Assembly (NCBI GenBank): GCA_002989075.1 | Contig: PSQN01000006.1 | Span: 1,302,001 to 1,366,000, forward strand | Origin: Arthonia radiata | Lineage: Eukaryota > Ascomycota > Arthoniomycetes > Arthoniales > Arthoniaceae | Direction of reading: 5' to 3' | DNA: 64,000 bases | Shown: positions 40,791 through 51,784 of the stretch, piece after piece | Position numbering within the stretch: position 1 is the first letter of the stretch | Layout: every line of letters starts with the position of its first letter | Notes under the pieces: model-generated | Seen by the model: the letters and a program-made list of their open reading frames with translations, nothing else | Database searches by the model: none | What the model was told of the DNA's origin: nothing | Made by a program: the position numbers and the translations under genes

Positions 40791-41498
40791 ATGTACCGAG
40801 TCTCGGATGCCCAGCTAGGTAGCACGAGCGCAGCCAAGATTAAGGAGCTCCTTCCAGATCTCCCTATTGAGGTCCAATATCAGATCATCGCAGCAGCTCT
40901 GAAAGAAGAGTCGTCAGGGTTATTGGCAGGGCCATATTACCCAGCCGATTTTCGAGCCCATGGGGACTACCTCAACTTCGCTGCCGTGGTGGATGACGCG
41001 TCCTTGTCTTTCCTGGCTTTGGCATACTCGCAAGCACCTCCTTCAACTGGGCTGGTGCAAATCCAGGAGTTACTGAAGTTCCCAAAGTACGATGCATACC
41101 ACCGCACCGCACTCAGGTATGCCTCCGTCTCCACGGCCTACGCTTCAGAGGTGCGTGAGGTCTTGCGTACCCATGTGAGTGCTGCCACTGACGCTGATGC
41201 GGAGGCCAGGACTGTGTGCCGAACACAGTTCAACGAAGTCGAAAAGGTTGAGGTCTGGATTATGGCTGCTTTGACATCTCAACCTGCTACACACTTAGGA
41301 AACCTCAACAACCAGGCTCTATCGACCAGGTACCGGGAGGTGCTCTGGGAGCGAGCGGAAGCTATACAGAACGTTGAGTTCAAGAGCGCTGCGCTCTTCG
41401 TTATCGAGGGGTGCGAAGAGATCATCGCGGCGTTGGCGGACGGGGGAGATGCGCAAAAATCGAAGGCTTGGCTCTTCGATGACGAGGATGGAACATGA
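40791..41498 (+). CDS. Array paralogue 7 (235 aa), unknown family
   Basis: A single exon. Block 1: LLPDLPIEVQYQIIAAALKE with AGPYY. Block 2: QELLKFPKYDAYHRTALRY with ASVSTAYASEVREVLRTH. Block 3: SAALFVIEGCEEIIAALADGG. Ends in an acidic DDEDGT. It is the last recognisable copy in the array. No signal peptide or membrane segment; function unknown. Confidence 0.75.
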   Translation: MYRVSDAQLGSTSAAKIKELLPDLPIEVQYQIIAAALKEESSGLLAGPYYPADFRAHGDYLNFAAVVDDASLSFLALAYSQAPPSTGLVQIQELLKFPKYDAYHRTALRYASVSTAYASEVREVLRTHVSAATDADAEARTVCRTQFNEVEKVEVWIMAALTSQPATHLGNLNNQALSTRYREVLWERAEAIQNVEFKSAALFVIEGCEEIIAALADGGDAQKSKAWLFDDEDGT

Positions 41499-41839
41499 AG
41501 CGGAGCGGACCCTCCGGCTCTGATACTAAGGAAAATCTCCCGCCAGTAAGGCTTTCTAGCAAGCTTGCGTAAATCGTGTCGAGAAGGAACGAGCTAATGG
41601 AAGGAGACTGCTGTTTCTAATGTAAGATGAATGAAGAAGCTCTCGATCAGCCAGATTTCCAGATCTTTTGTGATGTTGTGGGTAGCCGTCTGGTGGCACA
41701 AGCAAGTGGAGATGATGCCAGAGCGTTGCCGCGAAGGAGATCGATCTTGAGAAGATGGCTGGAAGGGTTCTTCGCAGTCGACGCGTGCAGGAGGTAAATA
41801 AGTCGAGTTGAGTGGAATCCCGAAGCTTTACTCGCGCCG

Positions 41840-42305
41840 CTAAGCCTACTAGCGCCTCTAAGCGCGAAATCGACAAAACGTCTGCCACTGCCTTCACATC
41901 AACGCTACAATGTTGCAACCTTGATTTTTGAAATCAAAGCAAAAAACAGACCTTAGCGATGTCGCCCAGTAGATTCAGCAAAAATGGTGCAGGTTTCGTG
42001 GAGCTGTGCTGGCGATATCCTGAGCCAGACCGCTAAGCTTAAAGTGTTACTAGCGCGGTCACAGTGCGGAATCGACAAACCGCTTTTTACTGCCGCCACG
42101 TCAACGCTACAATGTTGCATCCTTGATTCTTGGAATCAGCGTAGAAAGTCGACCTTAGCGATGTTCCCCGCAAGATCTAGCAAAATTGGCTACAGATCTA
42201 TGGAGTTGCACTGTATCGTCTGCAGAAAGGACGCCAGGCCGAAACCGTCACTAGCGCCTGATTGAAGCTGCCATTTCTTTCACATCAACGCTATATTGAT
42301 GCGTC
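41840..42305. repeat. Diverged tandem repeat, unit about 184-202 bp, 2.3 copies
   Basis: Each unit contains AATCGACAAA then CATCAACGCTACAATGTTGCA, followed about 60 bp on by GACCTTAGCGATGT and GCAAAAATGG-like text. The anchor TCAACGCTA lies at about 41899, 42101 and 42285. Units also share ACTAGCGC upstream. Copies are only moderately alike, so the repeat is old. No coding potential. Confidence 0.65.
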
Positions 42306-43559
42306 TGCTCGCCAGCTGTAGCCTGTGAGACGCGTTCTTCAGCGTTAGGCTCTACCTCCAAGCGCTAAACAATGCGAATATTCAGGGGCGTGAAGATACT
42401 GGAGAAGGTGTGCCGTGCTCGTGCTTAGACTTCTGCGCTCCTGACGAAACGATTGTGCTCTTACAGTCCTTCTCATCAGAGTCTGCGCCGCTTGCTTCTC
42501 ATAGTTCCGTGCGCGAATTGTTTCTTCGAGCGCCGCAGGTCGGAGACGAATGATCCTAACGATCCGTTCCGCACGGCTTTGTCACCGTCCACTCCGGTGT
42601 GTGAAAAATCGGGAACGCGAAGCATTATATCAAGGTTCCCAGCGAAACTTCAACGTGGCCACTAGTATCTGCATGAGGAAAGAGGCTCGACCTCGTATGC
42701 CGATCATTGATTACTGTTGGCCCCTCGCACGTTGATGGACGCATTTGGATACTCCTATGACGAGTGTTAGAACTATCATTTCATCAGTTACAGAAGCTCT
42801 CACGAGGCCCGCATACTTTATTGAAAGTGCCCTTTCCCAATTCCTATCGATTTTCTGTCGTTGTGTTCGGCCGTCTTGACTAGTAGCCATCGTCGCCGCT
42901 GCCCATCGACAAGCTTGGTATGGTGTAAAACACGAATTTGATGAACAGTGTCGTAACATATCGGGCCCGAACTCGTGAAGCCCTGAGTTCGCCTACGCGA
43001 TCCTGCCAGACGAAATTTAGCTCTTCCGGAGCGGGAAGCTGTCTACTCCTCTATCTGGTGATATCTTGCTTAGCTGGGAGGCTGTTGTATAGCCTAAGCG
43101 TTTATTGGGACTCTGTCAACATTTATTTGTTGCGAGCGGTCCGTGTGCGATGCTGTCAAGGCGTCAAGAATTGTCAAGAAATGCATCATAAAAGCGCTTC
43201 TGCTTGACATGTACGCCCATTTACGTTGACTCAAATACTTCCATAATTTCTATCATAATACAACTGAGTAGCAACTCTCACAGGGTTGAAATATATTTAG
43301 CAACCAACTATTCGATCGCAACCGAACATGGTCCCCTCGATACATCAATTCGAAGGCAACAAACGATACAAAAACAACAAAAAGATCCGGTACAGGATGG
43401 TACTTAAAGAATGGCCCAAAGAAAGCCAATTTTCAGTACAGAACGCCTTCTCGACCATTGCCGACCAGTATGAGACTCGGAACGGACCTCAACATATGGA
43501 GCACGCACCGCAAGGTCCGGTTCTTGGTACAGTCAGGTAAGTGTAGCAGGCAGAGCTTT

Positions 43560-43618
43560 CTGCTGATAGCGTCACGCCTTGCAGCTGTTCCTGCTGATAG
43601 CGTTACGCCTCGCAGCTG
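43560..43618. repeat. Two near-identical 28-bp direct repeats that each contain a branch-point/acceptor signal
   Basis: Units at 43560..43587 and 43591..43618 differ at only two positions. Each carries CTGCTGAT (branch-point-like) and ends GCAG, like a 3' splice site. A good donor GTAAGT lies at 43537, so this may be an intron with a duplicated acceptor in a marginal gene starting about 43328. Confidence 0.5.
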
Positions 43619-44397
43619 CAGCTTACGATCGCGTCCAGGTATCGCAGAAGCACCGACCAGTTCACCATCAAGATCCCCAAAGGGGACCTTTACAGTGGCT
43701 ACACAGGAACGTTCTCGGTTTCCGGCACGGGCGGAAAGGGGAGGGCTCCGTGGTGGAGGACTCTGTGCCGTGGGCCTCTGAAGCGTTTTTGTTAGTAGTT
43801 GCATACACAATCAGAGACAGAAAGTCAGCACAAGTCATTCTGACGAGTAGTCACATCAGTGACCGTGGATTCTAGAACTTCTCTTCGGACGCAACGCCAG
43901 CGCGTTGCTAGCTAAGCGCTAGATATTATAGCAATATAGAGAAGCACCTCGTATACGCTGGTCGTAGGATAGTAGCATTTCGAAAGTGTTCTCATCTCAT
44001 TTCCTTCTTCCCTTTGGTCTTCCATTGACTTTAGTCTTGACCTCCAGCGGCACTTCAAGATCACGAGCACGCCTCAAACGCAAACCCTCGCCCCATTTCC
44101 AGAGACCAGCAGTGACGCAAACCCCCAAACCGCGGCGATGTCACAAGATCCGCGGTCTCCGCGGAGTACATGACGAAAACACCAGATAGACGTCTTCAGC
44201 CATTCCTTCCACACCGTCTTCAGGAAGCCTCCAGATGTACGATCCTAAGTACCATCAAGCATAGCTGTCAACAGTCTATTTTCGATCATCTCTTGCAACA
44301 TATAGTCTCAACTTAGGACAATGTCTGACCTGTTCTCATCAATTTGCGCGCAAAGACTTAGAAATTCACTGAACCACACGCTTTAACCAACCTAACA

Positions 44398-44814
44398 ATG
44401 CTCTTCCTCGGCGGCGACGGCCACACGACCGGTGACAACGGCCAAAAAATCAAACTGCACTTCCGCGACTGGCCATCCACCTGGCCAGTCTCCAATTCGA
44501 AATGGGAGATGGAGCAGTTGTGTCAAAGTCTATTCAACGAACGCTTAGAGAAAAAGCCAGACACTAAGCCTACGCAATGGTGGAAGCCCATAAGTGTTGA
44601 TATCATGTACGTTTCGACTGCGGCGAATCGGGCTCAGAGAGCTTGTTCATGGTTAGCGCGATACTGACGAATGAGTAGCTTTCTCAAGGAAGAGGCCAAG
44701 GGCAAAGGCGAGTCGCTGGCGACGATATCGGTTAAGTTCGATAGGAAGGCTTTGGCTGATCTGAAGATGAACCCGATCAGTAAAACGACGGAGACCCATG
44801 CCCGTCCGTGCTGA
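44398..44814 (+). CDS. Small hypothetical protein (114 aa), two exons
   Basis: Exons 44398..44606 and 44679..44814, intron GTACGT...GAGTAG, give 115 codons in frame. It starts MLFLGGDGHTTGDNGQ, has a Trp-rich middle (WPSTWPVSNSKWEMEQL, QWWKPISVDI), then IFLKEEAKGKGESLATISVK and a C-terminal HARPC. No signal peptide or known domain. Splice signals and frame continuity are the support. Confidence 0.55.
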
Positions 44815-45024
44815 GATGTTGCGGGAGGTTTGCTGTGGAGTAGCGATCGTCAATCTTTCGCGACGTGATCACATGCGTGATAGGCGAGGAGAAAATGGTC
44901 ATGCTTCTGTGCTGCATACTCATGACGGAGTTTAGCTGGTAAGAACTTGCCCACGCAATCTGAATTTGCAAGCGAGCAGGCAAAGAGGATGCAGCATTGC
45001 AGCTTTCGTGTTTTAAAGAACACT

Positions 45025-48000
45025 TCACCTCTTCTGCTTCTTCCTCCCCCCACCACCCCCTCCTTCTTCCTGCCTCGCCCTCTTCTTGCCCTCCGTGCGC
45101 CAATAAGCGTCCTTTTCCCTCTTCTCGCGCGCCTCTTTCTTCTCCTTGTCCTCCGCCACCCGTCTTCGATACGGTTCTTTCCGCTTTTCTTGTGCTGCCT
45201 TGCGCTTCTCTACTTTCTCATTGCGCAGCGTGAATAGCTTTTGCATCAGATCGCGCGCCTTCTTCTCTTCACCGCCAAGTACCACAGCGCGCTTTTGTAG
45301 GTACGTCTCGCAATTCTGCGGCTTCATGGTCGCGATCTGGGACTTGAAGGGGAGATCGGAAGCGAGCTTGCGAGGCACACGCAGGGGGTTGAAATGGCGC
45401 TCGGGGCGTTCGATGGGGCGGTAGTTGCTGTCGCGATTTTGGGGCGTGGGAAGGGAAAGCGCCGCACGCAGCTGGCCGGTGGTGCGCATGCCGTGCCATT
45501 CTGTTCGGTCATCCAGTCTCGATTCCTGCTTATCGCCGGGCGTCAGGGTGGAGGCAGAAGCCGGATTTGTAGCTAGGGCGTCGGTAAGGAGGTTTGTCAT
45601 TGGCATGTAAAATTCTCTCGGCCGTACGGTCGCCCAAGCAGACAAAAAGATAATGTCACTCTTGAGGATCTTGTCTTCGAAGCCTGCGCGTATGTAGCCC
45701 TCCGGAAACTGTGCGCCGGCTTTGCCTTTGACCATGCCGCGGACGCCGGATACCGTTCGGAGGTTGCCCGACTTGAACTTGGCAATCTCAAGGTCGGATT
45801 GGAACATGTCACGTATGATGGCTGTGTTCTTGAAGACTTTGTGCGGGAAGCCTTTCAGCTTGAGCTTCTTCACGATCTCAGTGCTCTCGTCGACGTTGAG
45901 CACAACACCAGTGGCCGCAATGCGGAAGCCAGGGGTCTTTTGTGAGAAAGACTGCACGCAGCTGAAGCCGGTGTTGGGAGCGACGAGTGGACCGTAGAAG
46001 GTGCCGAAGCAGTGCATGTGCTCTGGTGTATATTTCAAAAGGCGGTTGCGTGTGCGTGAGTCGCTAAGATGGTAGAGTGGGAGAGACTGGAAGCGCCGCC
46101 AACCAAGGGAGAAAATGAGAGGATCGTTAGACTTGAGGATACGTTGATGCCATCTGTGACGCTTGATGCGGACTTGGAGATAGCCGAAGCGGTTCTCAGT
46201 GGCTGTGAGTCCACCCAGAATGATGGGAAAGCGAGGTGTGAAATTTCGAGCGAACTCGTAGGGAACGTCCTTGAGGACCATGCGGACGTAGCTTCCAGCC
46301 TTGTAGCCTTCCACTCGAACGCGAGCACGCTCTTCCATGCCGTCGAGCTCTGCGCGATTGATATCGATCTGTTTCTGCATGGTAGCTTTTTGAGCGTCAT
46401 ACCATTCGTCTTCCCCAAACGTGTCTTGATTAGCGTCGGCTCGATTCTGTGACTTCTCGTTGAACACGCCCTCGGCGTCCTCAGCCTCGAAGCGCAGCTT
46501 AAGCTCTTCTTTGCGGCGGGCGTTCTTTTCTCTTTCGTCTTCGATTGTCTTCGTCTTTTCCGCTTCGGATTGCTCTGCTCCAGGTGCAGCATCGCCATCG
46601 TTTTCCAGGTCTTCGAACGCACCATCGCCTTCACTATCGTCTTCAAATGCGCTCCCTGCGTCTTCGCCATCCACACCATCACTTCCGTCCTCACCACCGG
46701 CAATGCGGGTTGAAGCGAATCGTGACGTAAGAGCTTCAAGTCTGTCTTCATCCGCCCATTTAGCCTCGAGATGCTCAATATCATACTGAGGGACAAGTCG
46801 ATCTGCACCGTCCTCTTCTTGCGACTTGCGCTGCCTAAACAGTTCTCCTTCTTCGTCTAGCTCATGAGCAACGATAGTTTTTCTAGCTGAATCGCCGTTC
46901 CATGTTCGAATTGCATCGACAGGATGGATCGTAGTGTTGTACAACATCCTAACTAAGTCGCGGGTCTGTCGCGACCGTGATTTAGTGTGTGCAAATTGAG
47001 CCTTCTCTGCTAGACCGCTCTTCCAGACCGGCGCATCGTCATCATCGTCGTAGTCTAATTCGCTAGCTTCATCAGCGTCATCTACATCATCTGCATCATC
47101 TGCATCATCTGCATCCGATAAGGGGCCTATGTCTGAATCGCTATCAGCAAACGCCGCGTCTTCATTCTCGTCGCTGTCATCCGCAAGGCCCTGAGACGGG
47201 GCGTGATCTAGTTGAACACCGCCATATGCATCGGCATCGCTGCTCTCTGCATCTGGTGCATCGTCTGCTGATGATCCCGAGCCACTAACGTAAGCCTCGT
47301 CTGTAACGTCTCCATTGGCTTGCTCAAACTCAAGACGCCTCCGCTTGGTCTTTCTGTGATTTATGTCGATGTCTTCCCCAACGCCACTGGTGACTGAGAC
47401 TTGATCGCCAAACAACCGCACGCCTGCGTCTGCCTGGCCCAACAGCCTGCGATCGCCCTGCAGGCCCATGACCAACTGCTCGCCAAAGCCTCGAGTCTCG
47501 ACGTCCGCACCTTCAGAGTCGAACGTAGGCTGCTTGATGTTGATGTACACAGCGTCTTTATCAACTAAGACGCCTCCAACATCCGACATGGGTGCGAACA
47601 ACACCTTCTGCTTCTCCCCTAGTCTTTTGCGCTTGGTGCTGCCGGTAGCTTTGGCAACCTGCTGGTCCATGTATGGCGTTGGGCATGGATCTGGTAAAGC
47701 CTCCACCTCGGCAATATCAAGGTCCCCTACGCCAGGCACATGAACTTTTGCGCCTTCCGCAGGTAGATTGGTCCCTCGCAAGTACCCATACAAGGCGACT
47801 TGCCGATCACATTTTGGATTTACCTCCATGTTAACAGGAGGAGTGACGTCCAGAAAGCGATCAGCGAGACAGTACGGATGCGAGTTGCGCCAGACAAGCG
47901 GTCTCGGGTTCTTCATTACGGACAGAAACCGTGAGATGTTAAGCACTTCTCGGTCCGGGTATCGACCGTTGATGACACCTGATAGATAGAATAATTTGGC

Positions 48001-48648
48001 GCCCTGGTATAGCTCACTCCAGAAGCGGTGCTTCAGCTGCTTCTTCCTGGTACGCAACGTATCTTGCTTCTTGAATTGGTCGAGGTGGGTGAGAATACCA
48101 AAGACGTTGCCTGGCATACCACTCGAAGACAACACGTTGAGAAACTCCATGGTCTCCATCTCAAAGCCATAGTGTCCGTCAATCATAAGAAGCACAATGT
48201 CCACAATCTTCGCTACATCGATCATGCTGGCTAATGAGTCGGAGGGACATTCGAAGAAGGTAAGGCGGCGGCGTTTGGACGTCACGACTGTAAGCGGCCC
48301 CTTTGGATCACTCAAGGTCTGCTTCGTATACCTGCGGATCAGGGATTTTACGAGTGTGGATTTGCCAACCCCGGGGGGACCGACGACGCCCACCACAAGA
48401 GGGGGCGCCTCCTCCGGTAAGCGATCGACGAGAGGGACATGGAGGCGTTTCTCCTTGACATCGGCGGAGCGACCAGCCTGTCTCTGGTATTTGCCCGGCT
48501 TTGCGAAGGCATGGGCTTTGGGGTTGTCCGCTGTCGCAAGTCAGTCAGCATATTCTGATACAGGCGTGAAGAAACAAGACTTACTTCCCGCTGGTCTCTG
48601 CTTCTTCTCTTTACTCTTCCTATGGACCTTGTGCTGCTGCTCCGACAT
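45025..48648 (-). CDS. BMS1: Bms1, GTPase of small-subunit ribosome assembly
   Basis: It drives 40S pre-ribosome maturation in the nucleolus, partnering Rcl1 within the SSU processome. Exons 48648..48585 and 48530..45025 give 1189 aa, matching yeast Bms1 (about 1180). The N-terminus is basic (QQHKVHRKSKEKKQR) and HAFAKPGKYQRQAGRSADVKEKRLH is the family lead-in. The P-loop is VGVVGPPGVGKSTLVKSL, then DGHYGFEMETMEFLNVL and GILTHLDQFKK. A long acidic middle (Asp/Glu/Ala tracts, partly a GAT/ATC microsatellite at about 47078..47117) is followed by the conserved C-terminal half (VRMVLKDVPYEFARNF, PIILGGL, MHCFGTFYGPLVAPNTGF, GMVKGKAGAQFPEGYIRAGF). A Lys/Arg-rich tail ends the protein. Confidence 0.96.
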
Positions 48649-48938
48649 TGCGGACTTTGGACGTGGAAATGCGTTGTTCTCTGATGGGCAATCGCGAATA
48701 TCTTCAGAAAATCTTGGCAATTTCGGGGCTGAAAAAGCACGTTCCAGCTGCATGACATCGCGTGCCAAGCTTCACTAGTGGGGCATTAGATCGTCTGATA
48801 GACCTCCGCGTGCACCAACGTCCTGCCAACTTGAACTGCTACCAAAGGACAACCATCACGATTCTATCCATCCGTCGAAGCATATCAAATACTGTCAAGC
48901 TATATCGTCTAAGTCCACGAGTATACCAAACCGCCGCC

Positions 48939-49315
48939 ATGCCCAGAATCATGGTATGCATCCTGGATGTAATCGATATCCATCTCTTAATTCTGACACA
49001 CCTCTCCAGGTAACCAAGAAGGATGGCGAGACTGGCAAATCGTGGGAAGAGTAAATCTTCCCCATTGTAAAGCTCAGGCTGCAGATTGACACACTGCAGC
49101 ATCAAGAAGGACATTGAGAATTCCGGTGGTAAAGTCGTAGATGAGTTCACATTGACCAGGACGTATTTGTGAGTTGAAACACTTGGATACAGAAACTTAT
49201 ATGTGCTGATTGAATGTGGTGTAGGGTCGATATGCCGGACGACAAGTTGTCAGCGTTCGAGAGCAACGAGCACTACACGGTGGAGGCGGACAAGGAGGTC
49301 ACCACTCAGGTGTAG
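48939..49315 (+). CDS. I9-type proteinase B inhibitor (69 aa), four exons
   Basis: Exons 48939..48953 (only five codons, MPRIM), 49010..49050, 49100..49162 and 49225..49315 join to 70 codons in frame. The product runs VTKKDGETGKSWEDIKKD, NSGGKVVDEFTLTRTVDMPD, and FESNEHYTVEADKEVTTQV. This is the layout of yeast Pbi2/I9 inhibitors: a first strand, a helix, a G-G-x-[IV]-x-[DH]-E-[FY] turn, then E-x-x-x-x-V-E-x-D near the end. It should inhibit vacuolar subtilisin-type proteinase B and, in yeast, also helps vacuole fusion. No signal peptide, as expected for the cytosolic inhibitor. The region is divided among four tiny exons and would be missed by ORF length filters. Confidence 0.85.
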
Positions 49316-49621
49316 CGTGGAAACCTGTTGAGCTCATGGGTGCCCTAATTCTGTGATATGCGAAGAAACACATTCGTAGATTTGTCGTCTTCATTGTCGT
49401 TTCTTCGAGTTGATCGATGGTGAAGTGCTTTGGACATCGCTCTCCAAAGCACAGACCATCTACGTCACCTCCGCAGCTCTTCGCGGTCGCGACTTTCTTG
49501 CAGTGGTGCCATTTAGCAGGAGCGACTACAGTCCACCACACGTCGCAGGGCGTGCAACATCTAAGACCACCTTGTTCCTGCTGATCTTCTTCCACATCTC
49601 TGAACATTGCCTCTCCACAGC
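49316..49621. other. Intergenic, no gene seen
   Basis: Spacer between the inhibitor and the membrane protein at 49622; a long minus-strand frame here is antisense to both and not supported. Confidence 0.45.
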
Positions 49622-50270
49622 ATGTCTTCCGACTCATTAGCAGCTCTCCGCAAGACCGCAGGTCCAGACTTTGCTCAGATCGCAGAGCAACATCTAAAAC
49701 ATGAGTATGCCGCAACTTAATGTTAGAGGAAGTCGTATGAAGCTTACACAGCTACAGCCTCCGAGACGAAGACCGCACCGTGCTAGAGAAGGCCGCCACA
49801 CGCCTCGGTACCTTTGCGACCGTTGGATCAGTAGTCGGCCTAGGCCTGGGCATAGCTCTAGCTTTCCGCGTACGATCGTCGAGAACGAAGATGTTCGCAG
49901 CGTTTCGAGCACAAGAAAAGCCAACACATGTCGAATTTCCCAGCGGCAGAAAAGGTGGGACATGCTTACAATAAGAGCTATCACAGACATGGCTGACACT
50001 CGCGCAGAACCCATCCCAGACCTTACCAACCTCATCAAGCCGAGCACACTCGGCGACGTCGCTGCTTACACCTTTTTCTCCGCTGGCGGTCTGTTTCTGG
50101 GCGGCGAGCTCGGCGCACTTGGTGGCTCTGTAGCTGCGCAGCGAACATTGTCAAAAGACCCGGAGTCGAAGCAGCGAATTGAGACGGCGTTCAGAAAGTT
50201 CAGGGCAGACATACTAAGAAAGGAAGCACAACAACTAGAGCAGGGCGAGACCGTCGTCAAGGGTTTTTGA
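49622..50270 (+). CDS. Small two-span membrane protein (182 aa), unknown
   Basis: Exons 49622..49704, 49752..49954 and 50008..50270 give 183 codons in frame. The N-terminus (MSSDSLAALRKTAGPDFAQI) is soluble. Then come two Gly-rich hydrophobic segments: LGTFATVGSVVGLGLGIALA and FFSAGGLFLGGELGALGGSV. The loop between them is LTNLIKPSTLGDVAAY. A charged helical C-terminus follows (FRKFRADILRKEAQQLEQ). Gly-x3-Gly spacing in both segments suggests helix packing, as in mitochondrial or ER membrane proteins. Family not recognised. Confidence 0.75.
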
Positions 50271-51059
50271 TTATGATGGTATAACCCTTGCTGTACAATA
50301 CAATCAACAAAGAACAGTCCATCTTAAATTCAGTTGACCCCACAACTTGGCGGTCTCTTCTCCGATATCAGCACTTGCAAGATTTCACAAGCAGATTTTT
50401 GGGAGTATTGACCCGAGCGTGTGCTTCAGGGTGGTCCTGCGCGGGGTTTTGAGTTGCTTTGAGCCACTGGCACTACTGAAATTCAATCAGCTTGAGACAG
50501 CAGACGAGACATGATTGCACAGGACATGGCGGGCCTGAGATGATGGCGTCGCCTTTCATTGTCAGTTGAAAGGCTATCTACGTCGAGCACGCGTGCTACC
50601 CGTGAAATTCACACGTTAGCCACAACTATGTGCGAGCTTAGCCACGACCATAACTCCGATGATGACTCTGCTACTGGCCAATTCTCCTGCCACCTGAACC
50701 CTGCGAGCCCCATGACGGAGCAATGTACTGCGAATACCACTGTCGCATGGTGAAGTTGAATAGCTCCGCAGGCATAATTGGATTCTCAGATATCAACCGA
50801 CGCGCTTCTGCATCACCTTGCAAGCGTATCGCAGCCAATTGCTCGGAGGTCAGACTGAGCAACAGGACCGCGAGCTCTAACAGTGTTATTACGAGTGAAG
50901 ACGGCGACAACTGTGACGGGAGTGTCAATGTTTCCCGAAACATATGACAAGTTGCTCGAAGAACGAAGAAGACACGTATGGCCACTTCAAACGATGCTAT
51001 CAAGGCTTGTCGCCTTGCGGAAAGACTTCTTTCGCTGGTTCGGTTCATTGGGATCTATG
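50271..51059. other. Intergenic, possible 3' exon of the next minus-strand gene
   Basis: A minus-strand stretch at about 50671..50850 encodes protein-like text (LTSEQLAAIRLQGDAEARRL, MRQWYSQYIAPSWGS). It could be a last exon of the gene at 51060..51784, but I cannot place a convincing donor. Confidence 0.35.
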
Positions 51060-51784
51060 CTAAGCTGCCGCAGACTTCCTGGGTGGGACGTTGTCCGCAT
51101 CGGATCCGCTTCCATCGATCTTCGCCCGCTTGCGTCGATCTTCATTCGAAGGGCCGGCAGGGACAGAGCTTGATCTATTACGCTTCTCTCCGCGCGCTCG
51201 AGTTTGCTCCCTTCGACGGTCTACTTCCTCTGGCGACTCGTCCACCTGCGGTATCGAGAATATCTTGTCAACCACTTCCGCCGAGAGCTCCATGTCCTTC
51301 TGCTCAAATTTGTCGGTGTACCCATTTACACGATGGATTCTGAGAAGGTGCTTTCCATCCTTCTTAACTCGACCGAATCCTAACCTCGCGTGCGTCGAAT
51401 TGCGATCGCCCCCAAAATATTCAGCGACTTCGTGGAACTGCTCCTCTATGACATGAGCTATACTGGTGCCAGGTCTGATTTCTGGCTTTCTGAGGACAGT
51501 TAGCTAAAAGTTCTCGAGATCGTAAAACTGAGGCTTACGGCAGTGGGCGCGCCATCTTCGCGTAACGTATACGCTGTTGCCAACTGCGGGATTTTCTGAT
51601 ATGTCTGGTCTACGGAATGTGTCTGCTTCAAAGTGCGAGACACGCCGTAAAGAACTTGTATTATTGGGGGAAAGCTGACACCGTGTCCATACATCTCGAT
51701 CTTACTGGAGTTCAGAATGGGGCGAAGGGGGCTCATGCTGTCGACGGAATTCCGTGGATAGCATTTTCCATGGACATCGCCCAT
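51060..51784 (-). CDS. Hypothetical protein (about 223 aa), basic C-terminus
   Basis: Exons 51784..51539 and 51485..51060 (intron GTAAGC...AAAG) join in frame. The N-terminal part is neutral (YGHGVSFPPIIQVLYGVSRT), the middle has PGTSIAHVIEEQFHEVAEYF and LLRIHRVNGYTDKFEQKD, and the end is basic and Ser-rich (RRREQTRARGEKRNR, RRKRAKIDGS), a likely nuclear-localisation stretch. No family recognised. The 3' end is uncertain (see 50271..51059). Confidence 0.5.

Larger units (their letters stand above)
41499..44397. other. Gene-poor stretch
   Basis: About 2.9 kb without a supported gene. It contains the old tandem repeat at 41840..42305 and a marginal spliced frame around 43328..43800. The rest shows many stops in all frames. 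Confidence 0.5.

Noticed and set aside
32139-41498. F-box assignment for the paralogue family
   Set aside because: The LP-x-E-[IL] start is similar, but the expected downstream Leu/Val/Cys/Trp pattern of an F-box is missing in all members.
46035-46808. Long minus-strand frame in another phase within BMS1
   Set aside because: Shadow of the Bms1 coding sequence caused by its biased codon use.
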